A stretch of DNA of 64,000 bases from Paratrimastix pyriformis (lineage: Eukaryota > Preaxostyla > Paratrimastigidae). A program made the translations under genes and the position numbers. The stretch covers positions 124,001 through 188,000 of the forward strand of contig JAPMOS010000044.1 in NCBI GenBank assembly GCA_027972325.1, read 5' to 3'. The notes under the pieces were generated by a model that worked only from the letters and a program-made list of their open reading frames with translations, was not told the origin of the DNA and made no database searches. Positions 51,301-60,502 of this stretch are shown one piece after another. Position 1 is the first letter of the stretch; every line of letters begins with the position of its first letter.

Positions 51301-51889
51301 ACGACCATGGAGAGCCTGCCCGTCTTCGTCGGGTCGCCCCCACCCGGCGCCGCCCAGCCTCAGCCCACCGTCCGTATTCACCAGCTCCCCCCACCCCCCC
51401 CCCCCCCGCCTGCTCGCTGCTGCTCGGGAGCCTCATCTTCCTTCTGTTGAGAGAGACGAACGGACGGGATGGCGGCAGGGCGGGTGGGTGGGAGGTGGTA
51501 GTGGTGAATGACGAGTGAGAAAGCGGGGGCATATATATCCGTATCCAAGGCCTGGCTTGCGCCAAAACACCCACCGCCGTCTCTCCCCGCTGCATCCGCC
51601 CCAGGCCCTCTCGCTGGTCGATGGGCTGCTCGCCGATTCGGCGGAGCTGCTTGCCGGGGTGGAGGAGGCCAAGCGGCACCAGCTGGTCGACCGGCTGGAG
51701 ACCCTCAAGCGCCGCATCCAGAAGGACGCCGCCGAGATGACCGGCCTCCGGCAAGAGGTCTGCGGCCCCTTCAAAAGTTCGCCTCGGGTCTCACGCACCC
51801 CTGGGGGGATATTGGCTGTGTCGGCGCAGATTGGCGCGACCCACTTCAGCCCGCCGCCTCCCCGTGTCCCCGCAACGGTCTCCGAATAA
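45048..51889 (+). CDS. Kelch-repeat / RhoGAP / SH3 protein with C-terminal coiled coil
   Basis: About 18 exons, including 45048-45195, 45242-45357, 45404-45458, 45512-45670, 45785-45934, 46554-46775, 47093-47308, then RhoGAP exons near 47803-47890, 48423-48505, 48716-48834, 49064-49155, 49350-49449, 49645-49731, and SH3/tail exons near 49945-50012, 50204-50530, 50885-50950, 51115-51370 and 51603-51889. Five or six Kelch blades (YGHSSVVFGTSMYCFGG, GHSAVVWHDQMYVFGG, MHSAVVWAGKMWVFAG, IHTAIP ... MVVFGGY). The RhoGAP domain has the arginine finger EGIFRVPG, LKLYLRELRDPI and NKMDIANLGTVLGPVIL, so GTPase activation of a Rho/Rac protein is likely. The SH3 (YEADDMIFIKQFDV ... GWCLVEVRGKQGLVPLS) is split by a ~65-residue Pro/Ala insert. 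The end is helical (AKRHQLVDRLETLKRRIQ). The exon near 51.2 kb is uncertain in frame. Confidence 0.88.
46285..46445. repeat. Intronic (CAT)n microsatellite
   Basis: About 30 uninterrupted CAT triplets, then interrupted units, in the intron 45935-46553 of the Kelch-RhoGAP gene. Confidence 0.9.
47420..47752. repeat. Intronic CATCATCATCACCCAGT minisatellite
   Basis: About 20 units of 15-21 bp, (CATCATCAT)CACCCAGT, filling the intron between the last Kelch exon and the first RhoGAP exon. Confidence 0.9.
48000..48385. repeat. Intronic CAT and CATCATCATCCAAT repeats
   Basis: A pure CAT run near 48030-48090, then about 20 CATCATCATCCAAT-type units, then another CAT run, inside the RhoGAP intron before the GIFR exon. 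Confidence 0.9.
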
Positions 51890-52009
51890 GGTGGTTGAGG
51901 GTGGTGGGATCGGCCAGGGGAAACGGCGCGCGCTCGTGGTGGGTGCTGCGTCATTCCCGTTACTGTATAGGAGTGCATGAGCTGCCTTCATTTCCCCAAG
52001 GTTGGGTCA
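51890..52009. other. Convergent intergenic spacer
   Basis: About 120 bp between the stops of the Kelch-RhoGAP gene and the ASCH gene; nothing recognised. Confidence 0.5.
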
Positions 52010-52541
52010 TTATGACGGAGGGGGCAGGCAGTCGAGTGGCAGTGTACACGACCACAGGGCGGGGGCACCTCGCATGGGGATGGGTCGACGGAGCCAGCGA
52101 GGGTTAGCGAGACGTGTCACCCACCGACCGGTCACGTCACACAACGCCTTGGCCTGCCAGGCAATGACCTCTTCGGCAGAGGGGTTGGTGAAGTGCAGCG
52201 TCTCGACGACATCGACCAGTCCAATGATGCACCCAGCGCAGCCCATGACGCCCGATCCTGGATCTCGAAAATCAATCATCGCTTGCGGCTTTGTACAATA
52301 TTCCTCTTCCACGCCCGAACTAATAAGCATTTGCGTGGCCTAGCGGCACGACTGTGCGGAACACAACGATGCCGACACAGACCTCTTTTTCCTCTGGATT
52401 GTTATAGGCAAGATGAATCGCGATCGTCTGGCCTGGCCGACATTGGGTCATGAACGATTGCAACCTGGTTTCACCTGTCTTCTTCCCATTCATGATGAGC
52501 GTTGCCCAAGGGTCGCGGCAGCTCAACACAAAAATGTTCAT
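52010..52541 (-). CDS. ASCH-domain protein (PUA-like fold), small
   Basis: The first exon starts MNIFVLSCRDPWATLIMNGK, then KTGETR, and continues VGIVVFR. A second exon reads AMIDFRDPGSGVMGCAGCI and IGLVDVVETLHF. The pattern (LSxxxPWAxLIxxGxKTxExR, then GxVxVxDV) is that of ASCH domains, which bind RNA or nucleotides. The short intron lies near 52380-52320, but the exact acceptor is unclear since several AGs are possible. The last part, after CDVTGRW, may not be correctly bounded. Length about 150-165 residues, usual for stand-alone ASCH proteins. Confidence 0.6.
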
Positions 52542-52609
52542 GTCCGCCGAGAGAGTTCCGTTGACCGCTGCGTGATGTCGATTGCACCTCCTGCCGCCGG
52601 AGTTCGTCT

Positions 52610-53379
52610 TTGCCGAGAACGTGTGGGCCCATGAGCCGTTCCAAACAAGAAGCTCTCAGAGAGGCCGTGCGAACAGCCCAAATATATTTTGAAAGTGCTC
52701 CCATTGCACCTGGATTTTCTAAATTTGACCAGATGGCGAGGTTTCTGTTGAATTCCGCTTCAATCCAACAACATCATCCTTTCAGGTATGTAGAAGACAG
52801 ACTCGGATATCCGCCCGACCGGATTGCAATGCTTCAAATGCTTCAGGTCTCTTCTTGATTTTTTGATGGGTGCCAACGCCAGAAAGATGGGAAGACGTGT
52901 TGAAAAAAGTCCTTGGGTTCCCCTCCGGAGAACGCCAGAAAACCGCACATTTGTTCCTGAACCCCAAGGCTTCGTTGAAGTCCTGCTTCCTACGATGAAT
53001 CACGTGAGTTCCCTGGAGGAGCTGCAGGCAGCATACAAGGATGGGATTCGTCAGTTCCACTTTCTCGAAGACAATGTAGCGCACAACATTCAACTCAGCT
53101 CGTTATTTGTGGAACCACTTGTCGAACGGGCCACACCTGGTGCAGTGGCCTTTCACGAAGGGTCTCCGTGCCGTTGTCGGTCTGCTGCTGCACAGGAGGA
53201 GGACTGTCCCCAGTGCGCCAAAGGAACCTGTCCCCAATGGTCCGCCATTGTCCTCTCATTTCGAACCAAATCTTTCGGTTCGGACCAAGTAATTGTCGAT
53301 ACCTCCTTCCAAGTCCACCCGGCTCCTCTGTGGCATGTTTTGCCATCAAGCACACCGTCTTCATCGCGCGAGAGCTCAT
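52610..53379 (+). CDS. Unrecognised protein with a CxC...CPxC cysteine cluster (partial model)
   Basis: Exon 1 from 52610 or 52631 (MSRSKQEALREAVRTAQIYF) to about 52847. Exon 2 resumes at about 52887 and reads RRTPENRTFVPEPQGFVEVL, FHFLEDNVAHNIQLSSLF, then CRCRSAAAQEEDCPQCAKGT and SAIVLSFRTKSFGSDQVIVD. Four to five cysteines could bind metal. The 3' exons are unresolved: candidates lie at 53385-53480 (HLDVANSDSIFGDFDIETNP) and near 54031. The opposite strand is also open around 53100-53490, which lowers confidence. No family recognised. Confidence 0.4.
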
Positions 53380-53479
53380 GAGTGAACGTGAGGCCACTGT
53401 ATTCGCAAACTCTTGCATTTGGATGTGGCCAACAGCGACTCGATCTTCGGGGACTTTGACATTGAAACGAATCCGCGGG

Positions 53480-54559
53480 GGATTACCAGTCATCCTCCAG
53501 CACGCAGCTCACTCACCACTTTTCGTGATTGATGATCTCGAAAGCCTGAGATTGCTTGCCACAATTTCCCGCTGTCAAACTCCTTCAGCGCTGGTTGACC
53601 AGGAGCTCATCTGTCAATGCAGAATCACAAACCACCGAGAATGCGAGGTCACTCACCCGCCTCCACCCCCTCCGCCCCCTCCCACCCTCCCCCCCTCCCT
53701 CCCTCCCTCCCCTCCCCTCCCCTCCCCCTCCCTCCCCCCTCCCCTCCCCTCCCTCCCTCCCCTCCCTCCCCCCTCCCCTCCCCCTCCCTCCCCCTCCCCT
53801 CCCCCTCCCCTCCCCCTCCCCTCCCCCTCCCCCCCTCCCCTCCCCTCCCCCTCCCCTCCCCTCCCCCTCCCCTCCCTCCCCTCCCCCTCCCCCCTCCCCC
53901 TCCCCCTCCCCTCCCCCCTCCCCTGCTTCTTCCCCCCTGCTTCTTCCCCCTGCTTCTTCCCCCCCTGCTTTTTCCCCCCCTGCTTTCCCCCCTCCACCCA
54001 GCCAGTCCTCACGCTTTCGCGTCGTTCGCAGGCTTGTGAACGGGGACTATGCCGCCACTGCGCATGCAATGTTTTGGTCGGGGTCCACCACCCTCGAGCA
54101 GCGACAGATGGGCAATACTTCCTGATCTCCTTTTATTCGACAATCTGGGACGAATTACTCACGACAAGCGAATTTTCAGACCGTTACTTGCAAGGCGGGC
54201 ACCTCCTGGGACGGGGCGCACCCTCTCAAGAGAATCTGAGAAGCTGGAACAGTGTTGTGTACCGGCTTCCCACATGCCAACCCCCTCCTTTGGCTGCCAC
54301 CCCTCCAGGAGCCACTCTCCCCAAAGCGATGCCAATGACGCAAAAAGGAGAATGCTAAAGTGTTGTAGTTCTTTTTCCAAAATGCATACAAAAACCACCC
54401 CCAGCTTGGTCCCATCGGTGGCTCAAGGGTCGTACCGTGCATGCGTCATTGCGTGCCGTGCCATTAAATGCAGGAAGGTGGTAGTGGTGCGCCGTGGTTG
54501 CCGAGTGGTGAAGATGGGGATGCCGACTGTGGTGACGGAAGAAGTTGAAAAAAATTAGT
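53480..54559. other. Unresolved stretch around a large polypyrimidine tract
   Basis: Holds possible further exons of the preceding gene (after CGTTCGCAG at 54030), but no frame is convincing on either strand. The centre is the CCCTCC tract listed separately. Confidence 0.3.
53650..53935. repeat. Long polypyrimidine (CCCTCC)n tract
   Basis: About 285 bp almost purely C and T on the plus strand, followed by CCCCTGCTTCTT units to 53990. Probably intronic; able in principle to form triplex or i-motif structures. Confidence 0.85.
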
Positions 54560-54635
54560 TGTGAGCGCATGCAAGGGAGACCGCACGGGCTGTCGTGATC
54601 CGCCACCCATTCCCCCCCCCTGCCAGACCTGCTCC

Positions 54636-55625
54636 TTATTGGGGAGGAAGGAACCCCTTCTTTGCGCTGGGAGTGCCCATGCTGTGCTGAGCGTACTCGA
54701 TCCGAATACCCCGTGCCCCCGGGGTGGTGGTGTACCCGTCCAGGGTCTGCATGGCCCGGGTGGCATCCTCCACGGTCTCATACTCCACAAAGGCGATGCC
54801 CAGTGCGCCGGGCTTGAGCTTGGCGGCCATCCGGCGGAAGCCGGCCTGCCGGCTGAACAGATCCCGAATCGTGTCCTCCGTCCAGTCGGCCGGGACGGCC
54901 CCCACGAAGAGGGTCGAGATGGGGGCGGGGGGGGCGCGCGGTTCTTCGGGAGCAGGTGCCCGGTAGGGGAGTGGCATACCCGGCTGGGGGTACCCCATGG
55001 GCGGCATTCCGTAGGGCTGTAGAGAAAACGAAGGAGTTAAAGAAACCCGGACAAGGATGCAAGGACAGACCATGGGAGGGTAACCATAGGGAGGGTACGC
55101 TAAAAGCAAGAGGAGGCCACAATTAAATCGGCTCAAACGCGGAAAAGCGAGAAAAAACCTTGAGGAGGGGGAGGGTACTCGGGGTAGCGAGGATGATCGT
55201 CGAACCGCGGGCGGTCGCTCCGACGCTCACCTTCCACAGGATCCCTCGGGCGCTTCGTGTTTTTCTTGGCAAACTCAACTCGCAAAACCATGTTCAGCTC
55301 CGTGTCGAATCTTCGGGAAAGTCAAGAACCGAAGGAGGAAACAATGAGCAGACTTGATCCCTTGGAGTGAATCCCTTGCATGCGAGGCCTGATCATGGGT
55401 TTGGAAGACAGCAAACGCCACAATCGAATCCCGGATGGTCTTCAGGGTACTTCCCTCATAACCACCGAATGGACGCATTAAGTTATGAATCTCGCGCTGT
55501 TTGGTATCATTCGGTAGACCAGTAATAAAGAGAGTCTTTTGCTCCTCTTCAAACACGGGCTGGGGAGGGAGCGAGGCCGGGGGAGGAATCTGAGGCAGCG
55601 CAGCGGGAGAAGGAAGATCTGCCAT
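54636..55625 (-). CDS. Two-RRM RNA-binding protein, RBPMS/Whi3-like
   Basis: Exons 55625-55354, 55310-55159, 55099-55071 and 55016-54636; 277 residues. RRM1 (about 27-105): KTLFITGLPNDTKQREIHNL, LMRPFGGYEGS, GIKFDTELNMVLRVEFAKKN. This is the RBPMS signature (FRPFxGYEGS ... RFDxE ... RLEFAKxNTK). A Pro/Tyr/Met-rich linker follows, then RRM2 (about 185-265): STLFVGAVPADWTEDTIRDL, GIAFVEYETVEDATRAM. The layout resembles plant and fungal two-RRM homologues more than the single-RRM animal proteins. Expected role: binding of mRNA 3' ends or localisation. Introns are 43, 59 and 54 bp. It shares a 58-bp divergent spacer with the F-box gene on the plus strand. Confidence 0.9.
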
Positions 55626-55683
55626 TCCGGGTGGAAAACAGACTATCTCTGGTGGCGTGGTCCTTACGAGCTGTTTGCACAGA
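55626..55683. promoter_or_regulatory. 58-bp divergent spacer
   Basis: Only 58 bp lie between the start codons of the two-RRM gene (-) and the first F-box gene (+). Transcription of each must begin in this gap or inside the other gene. Confidence 0.4.
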
Positions 55684-57889
55684 ATGGCCACTTTTCTTTC
55701 GTTTCCCGACGATGTCCTGTTTTCCATTATGGGTAGTTCGGCCCGGATGTATTGTACATTAATTTCTTTGTGTCATCGGCTGAGGGAGTCGATTCGGGGC
55801 AAAGTTCGCCAACTTTCCTTCCAAGAGGGCAACGACGGTGACGATGAAGATCGAAATGAACTTTCCTTCGTCCCCTCTCTGGAAGAAGTTTGCGCCATTG
55901 TTGAGCCGTGCCGCAATCTTCAAGGTGTCGTGTGGCAACACTCTTTTTTCTTTTTACACGCATACATCCCTAGATCTCGTGTTGGACCGGGTTCATCAAT
56001 GTGGCACGGGGGAATTTTCGACCAGATTGATAGAAAGTACTTTCACGGGGCTTGACCTGCACTCTCTAGTGCTTCCGAATGGGCTCCCCTTTCGCATCGT
56101 TTCCGAAATCCTCGCCCTTCTGCCCAACCTTCAGCGAATCGATGTGAACTGTCGACCATTCGGTCATCGTTCGGACACATCATATCCCTCGCTCGTCGAG
56201 GTCTTGCGGAAGTTCTGCCCCCGGACATGTCCCCTCTGCCTCGAGGACGACGGCCACGCCCGGGGACCAAGCACCTCCCTGGTGGTGGTCCAGCCTGGGT
56301 CGCCGTGTGAACCCTTGACGCACGCGGTGACCAGGGCAAGGCTGGATTGGTCGAGCGAAGATTTCCTCCGGACCCTGTCGCTGGACCCCCTCTTCCGGCC
56401 CGTCGACCTCACCCTCGGGGTTACCCCCTCGCATTCGGCGGCCCTCCTTGCGCTGGCCTCCCGCCACCGGGACACCCTACGCACCATCGAGCTGCGCCTT
56501 GGCTTTGGCGACGCATGGGACGCACTGGCCACGAATCGGTATGTCGGGGACCTGGCCGCGACCCTGCCTGCCCTGTGCGAACTCCGACTGACCGTGACTT
56601 GTCCCGCCGAGGTCACCGACCTGGGGGCCCTGATGGTGGACCGCCTTGTGGCACTTACCCTGGAGGGCAGCCGTGCCGGCGGGCCGCGACGCCTTGAGAT
56701 CCGTTCGGCGACGCTCCGGGAGCTGTGCCTGCGGGGGTGGGTTCGGTCGGCGCCATCCTACCTGGTGGTCGACTGCCCCCGACTCACCCGGCTCCTCCTG
56801 CCCATCCATGACCATGTGAAATCGGAGGACCCCGTGGTGGAACTCCACTGCCCGCGCCTGACGGCCCTTGCCATGCTGGGTGCCCGCACACGGCTGTTGT
56901 CTCCCGGGCCCCTGCCCGCCCTCCGCTCCGTCATCCAGTCGTCCGCCAAACGCCAAACGGAACCCCTCTGGCTGACCGCCCTGCCCCTCCTGGCCCCCGG
57001 GCTGGCCAAGCTTCGCGTGCGGCTGGACAATCTCGACCTGCTGGGCCCCGTGGCGGGCGGCATCCTGTGCCCCCAGCTGACCCGCCTTGAGCTGGAGACG
57101 CACAGCCTCCCCGATGGGGCGCCCTGGGTGCTGCCGTTGGGACCCCGCCTGCGCACGCTCGAGCTGACTGTCTCGGACCCTCCCAAGAAGACCGGCGGCA
57201 GTGCCGCCGCTTGCCCGGCCACCATCTCGGGTCCGGCCCTGCGGTCCTTGACCATCCGCGAATCCCCGTTCAGCAGCCTGCGCCTGCAGTGCCCCGGGCT
57301 GGCCCGCCTCCAGGTCGACACGTCGCCCGCGTTGGCCCAGATCGAGGCCGCCCCCACGGCGGCCCTGACTCATCTCGTCCTGGCCGGCGACCTCCCCGTC
57401 CTTTCCAGTGCCAGCATCGTTGGCCTCTTGCGGCCCGGGTTGCGGGCGCTGGAGGTCGGACTGGACAGCTTCGATCGGCCCGGCGAGCTGTTTGGGCCCC
57501 TGGTCGACATGCCCCGGTTATGCAGTCTCTACCTGAAGACCTTCAACCACCAGGCCATCGACCTCCCGGTGTTCGCACAGCTGACCAAACTGGGGGCCTC
57601 CATGCAGGCCGGGGTGATTCGCCTGCCGGCGGACGGCCTTCCGCTGCTCGAGGAGGTCGACCTGTTCTCCGCCGAGGGGCGCCTCGATTGGGAGGCGCCT
57701 TGCCAGTGCCCCTACTTGCAACGGTCTGACCCACGAGCAAAAAAATCCCGCTCACTCGCTGTCCGTCCCCCCCGCGCGCTGCTGGGCAGGATCGGCCTCG
57801 CGAGCCCCCCCGACTCCGATGGGCACGCGCGCCTGCAGGCCCAATTCCGCGGGGTGGCGCTGTCCGGACCGTCTTGGATCGGGGACTGA
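55684..57889 (+). CDS. F-box / leucine-rich-repeat-like protein, copy 1
   Basis: Exons 55684-55924 and 55974-57889, split by a 49-bp intron; about 718 residues. N-terminal F-box-like helix set: MATFLSFPDDVLFSIM then YCTLISLCHRLRESI. The rest is a series of irregular leucine-rich repeats (TLRTIELRLGFGD, LPALCELRLTVTC, GLRALEVGLDSFD). It is a paralogue of the gene at 60503-62740: same order, similar length, and similar ends (LQAQFRGV here, LRAQFPGV there). A further intron at about 57723-57788 (GTCTGA ... GGGCAG, a multiple of three) may be spliced out. Expected role: substrate receptor of an SCF ubiquitin ligase. Confidence 0.75.
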
Positions 57890-58140
57890 GACTCCTTCCA
57901 CCGCCCCGGCCACCTGACCTGTTGGGACCGCGGGGTGCCGTGTGGTCCCAAACCCATCGCACAGCAACAGCAACAGCAACTGAAACAAACAAACAAACGG
58001 TCTCGAAATTAACCGAATATTCCTATGCATATCCAAACCCCGAATCGGGGGCAAAAAAAAAAATATTCATTCGTCCCACTCAACCGGAAAACGGTGCCCC
58101 GCGGGTGGGTGTGGGGTGTGTCCCCCACCTCCAGACCCCT
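57890..58140. other. Convergent intergenic spacer
   Basis: About 250 bp between the stops of F-box copy 1 and the arsenite methyltransferase. Contains an AACAAACAAACAAACGG stretch and an A-run near 58056; no gene. Confidence 0.5.
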
Positions 58141-60310
58141 CTACCGATCCAGATCGAGCGAGTCGGCCGCCAGACGAACCGGGCCCGTGGAAGTGGCGCT
58201 GGGGGCAGGGGCAGGCGCGCCTGCGGCCCGGGCCTTGCACGCGCACCGCTCACCACCGCACCCACCGCAGCCGCCCCCAGTGCAGCCGCCACAGCCGCCC
58301 TGGCCGCCGCAGCAGCCACCCTGCTGGCCACCACAGCAGCCCGCGGCTTCGGCACCACCACAGCAGCCGCCCTGCTGCTCCTGGCCACCGCAGCCGCAGC
58401 CGCCCTGCTGGCCACCGCAGCCGCAGCCGCCCTGCTGGCCACCGCAGCAGCCGCCCGCGGCTTCGGCACCACCGCAGCCGCAGCCCGCCGACTCAGCGCC
58501 GCAGCCGCAGCCGCCCTGGCCCTGGCCACCGCAGCAGCCGCCCTGCTGGTGCTCCTCCTCCTCCTGCTGCTCGTGGCCATGGCCGCCGCAGCAGCCGCCC
58601 CCGCAGCAGCCCCCGCGGGCCATCTCGTCGACCGGCATCCCGCAGACGGGCAGCACGCCCTCGTGGGGGCCGCGGGGGGTCACCACAAAGTGCGGGGCGA
58701 AGCGGGACTGGGTCAGGATGCTCGCCGTGTTGCCTGTGGGGCGGGGCGGATGGGTGGTGGGATGGGCAGTGAGCGGAGTGATGAGGTCACACTGGCTGTG
58801 TCGGGTGATGGTGATGAGTGACGATTGGATGGTGATGATGATAGTGCAGCCAATGTATCCGCACGATACCTCACGGGGCTCAGGGCAACTGTGCCGGCCG
58901 TGTCGTGGCGTGCGGTCACCTGGACCGGGTGCGCCCCCGAAAGTGTAGGCAAACGGGGGGGTCCATTGCATCTGCGTCGATGTTCGGAAAAGCCCGGGGC
59001 AGGAAGGGCAACGTCTGCCGAGCCAGTGTCCGACGCGTGTGTTATGCGGTGCTACTGTGCATCCACGACAAAGGGGGCGCAGAGGCGGGTTGCAGACCGC
59101 AGACGAGGCAGGGCCGGTCCTTGGGGAACTCGTGGGTCTGGTCGAAGGGGAAGCCCGCCGGGAACCCAGGGATGGTGCCCTTGTAGGTGGCCAGCTGCCC
59201 GTAGTCCTCGCACTGGTCCTCCATCCTAATGGTGGTGGTGGTGCGCGGCGGGATCAGGAGAGGGGCGAAGGTTCCATCCATGTCAGTGAGCAGATTCACG
59301 AATGGATCTCCTTCCCGACGGCTCGACCCGTCCCGCTCACACCCGGCACGCATGGCCCCCCTCACACCACAGCAGTGGCTCTCACCCCCGGGTGACGGAC
59401 CCGGGCAGCTTGAAGCAGCGCATGGTCACCGAGAAGAACTTGATGGGCCCCAGCAGCCGGAAGACCTCCGCCGACTGGAACTGCAGACGCTTGATGCTCA
59501 CCACCCGGAATTCGGGCAGCCGGGCATCCTCCAGCATCCGCCGGCAGTCGTGCAGGTACAGTGCGCCCGAGAGGCACTCGCCCCAGAGCTCCTGGTGCCG
59601 GGGTGGTGTCGACACGAGGGAAAAAAAAGGCGTGCGGCGGACCTTGTTGGCACGGAGGTCATCGGGAATGCGCCGGTCGGAGATCACGTCGCTGAAGTAG
59701 AACTCGCCACCATCCCGCAGCACGCGGTGGATCTCCTTGAAGACGGCGCTCTTGTCGGGGCAGAGATTGATGACACAGTTGCTGATCACAATGTCAACGC
59801 TGTTGTCGGGGATGGACGCACCGTCATCCAACTGCTTGAGGTTTTCAATGTGACCCTTGTGGAACTCAATGTTTGGCCGGGTGAAACCGAACTGCTGGGT
59901 TTGATGGTCAATGTGCCTCGAGGCAACCGCAAGTTGCTCCGGAGTCATATCAATGCCAATCACACGACCATTCTGTCCGACCAAAGAGGAGCAAATGTAG
60001 GCGTCGCGGCCAGTCCCGCTGTGTCAATCCGCAGAAATTCGCTGTGTAAGCACAAAATCCTTTCTGACAAAAAGACAGACCACCCGAGATCCAGGACGGT
60101 CTGACCCTCGATGAGTTCAGGGATGGGGTTGCCGCAACCATAGAACTTGGACAGAATTTCGTCGTGAATCTTGGCGAGAATGGGACGGTGAACGGCCGGA
60201 GGAGCGCAGGAGCAGGCGCAGGATTTCAGGTCGCGGTTCGAAGAGAGGGTGTGACCGTAGTACTCGCTGACCTCACCGTGAACTTGTTCTTCGGTTTTGT
60301 TGGCACCCAT
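58141..60310 (-). CDS. Arsenite S-adenosylmethionine methyltransferase with long Cys-Gly-rich C-terminal tail
   Basis: Five exons: about 60310-60082, 60018-59643, 59590-59405, 59226-59096 and 58735-58141; roughly 500 residues. AS3MT/ArsM methylates arsenite using SAM. Seen: EVSEYYGHTL, an early Cys cluster (LKSCACSCAPP), SAM motif VLDLGCGTGRDAYI, IGIDMTPEQL, the conserved Cys in ISNCVINLCPDKS, EFYFSDVISDRRIP, and ELWGECLSGAL with the arsenic-binding Cys. The usual C-terminal part continues (PCLVCG|NT, SRFAPHFVV). After MPVDEMARGG comes a tail of about 140 residues built of CCGG, CGCGG and Gln/Ala spacers with about 28 cysteines, plus HGHEQQEEEEH. This looks like a metallothionein-type metal-binding domain. 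The two F-box paralogues flank it. Confidence 0.9.
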
Positions 60311-60502
60311 GTGAGTTTTGCCTTCTGTGGCTTTCGACCGGGTAGTCTTGTATTTGGATATTTTATCTCCAACGTCATCTTTGCTCTGGCAGACAAGGTC
60401 CCCGCCCATCTCTGCGATCCTCTTGTCTTACCTGTGTAATTGCAACAGGGTTCGTCGCCTTTTGATTCGACTTGCACCGTCGTCACGCCAACATCATCCC
60501 CC
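60311..60502. promoter_or_regulatory. Divergent spacer of the arsenite methyltransferase and F-box copy 2
   Basis: About 190 bp. An in-frame upstream methionine at 60409 could extend the methyltransferase by 33 residues, but MGANKTEEQVHGEV matches the family start better. No arsenic-responsive operator is recognisable. Confidence 0.4.
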
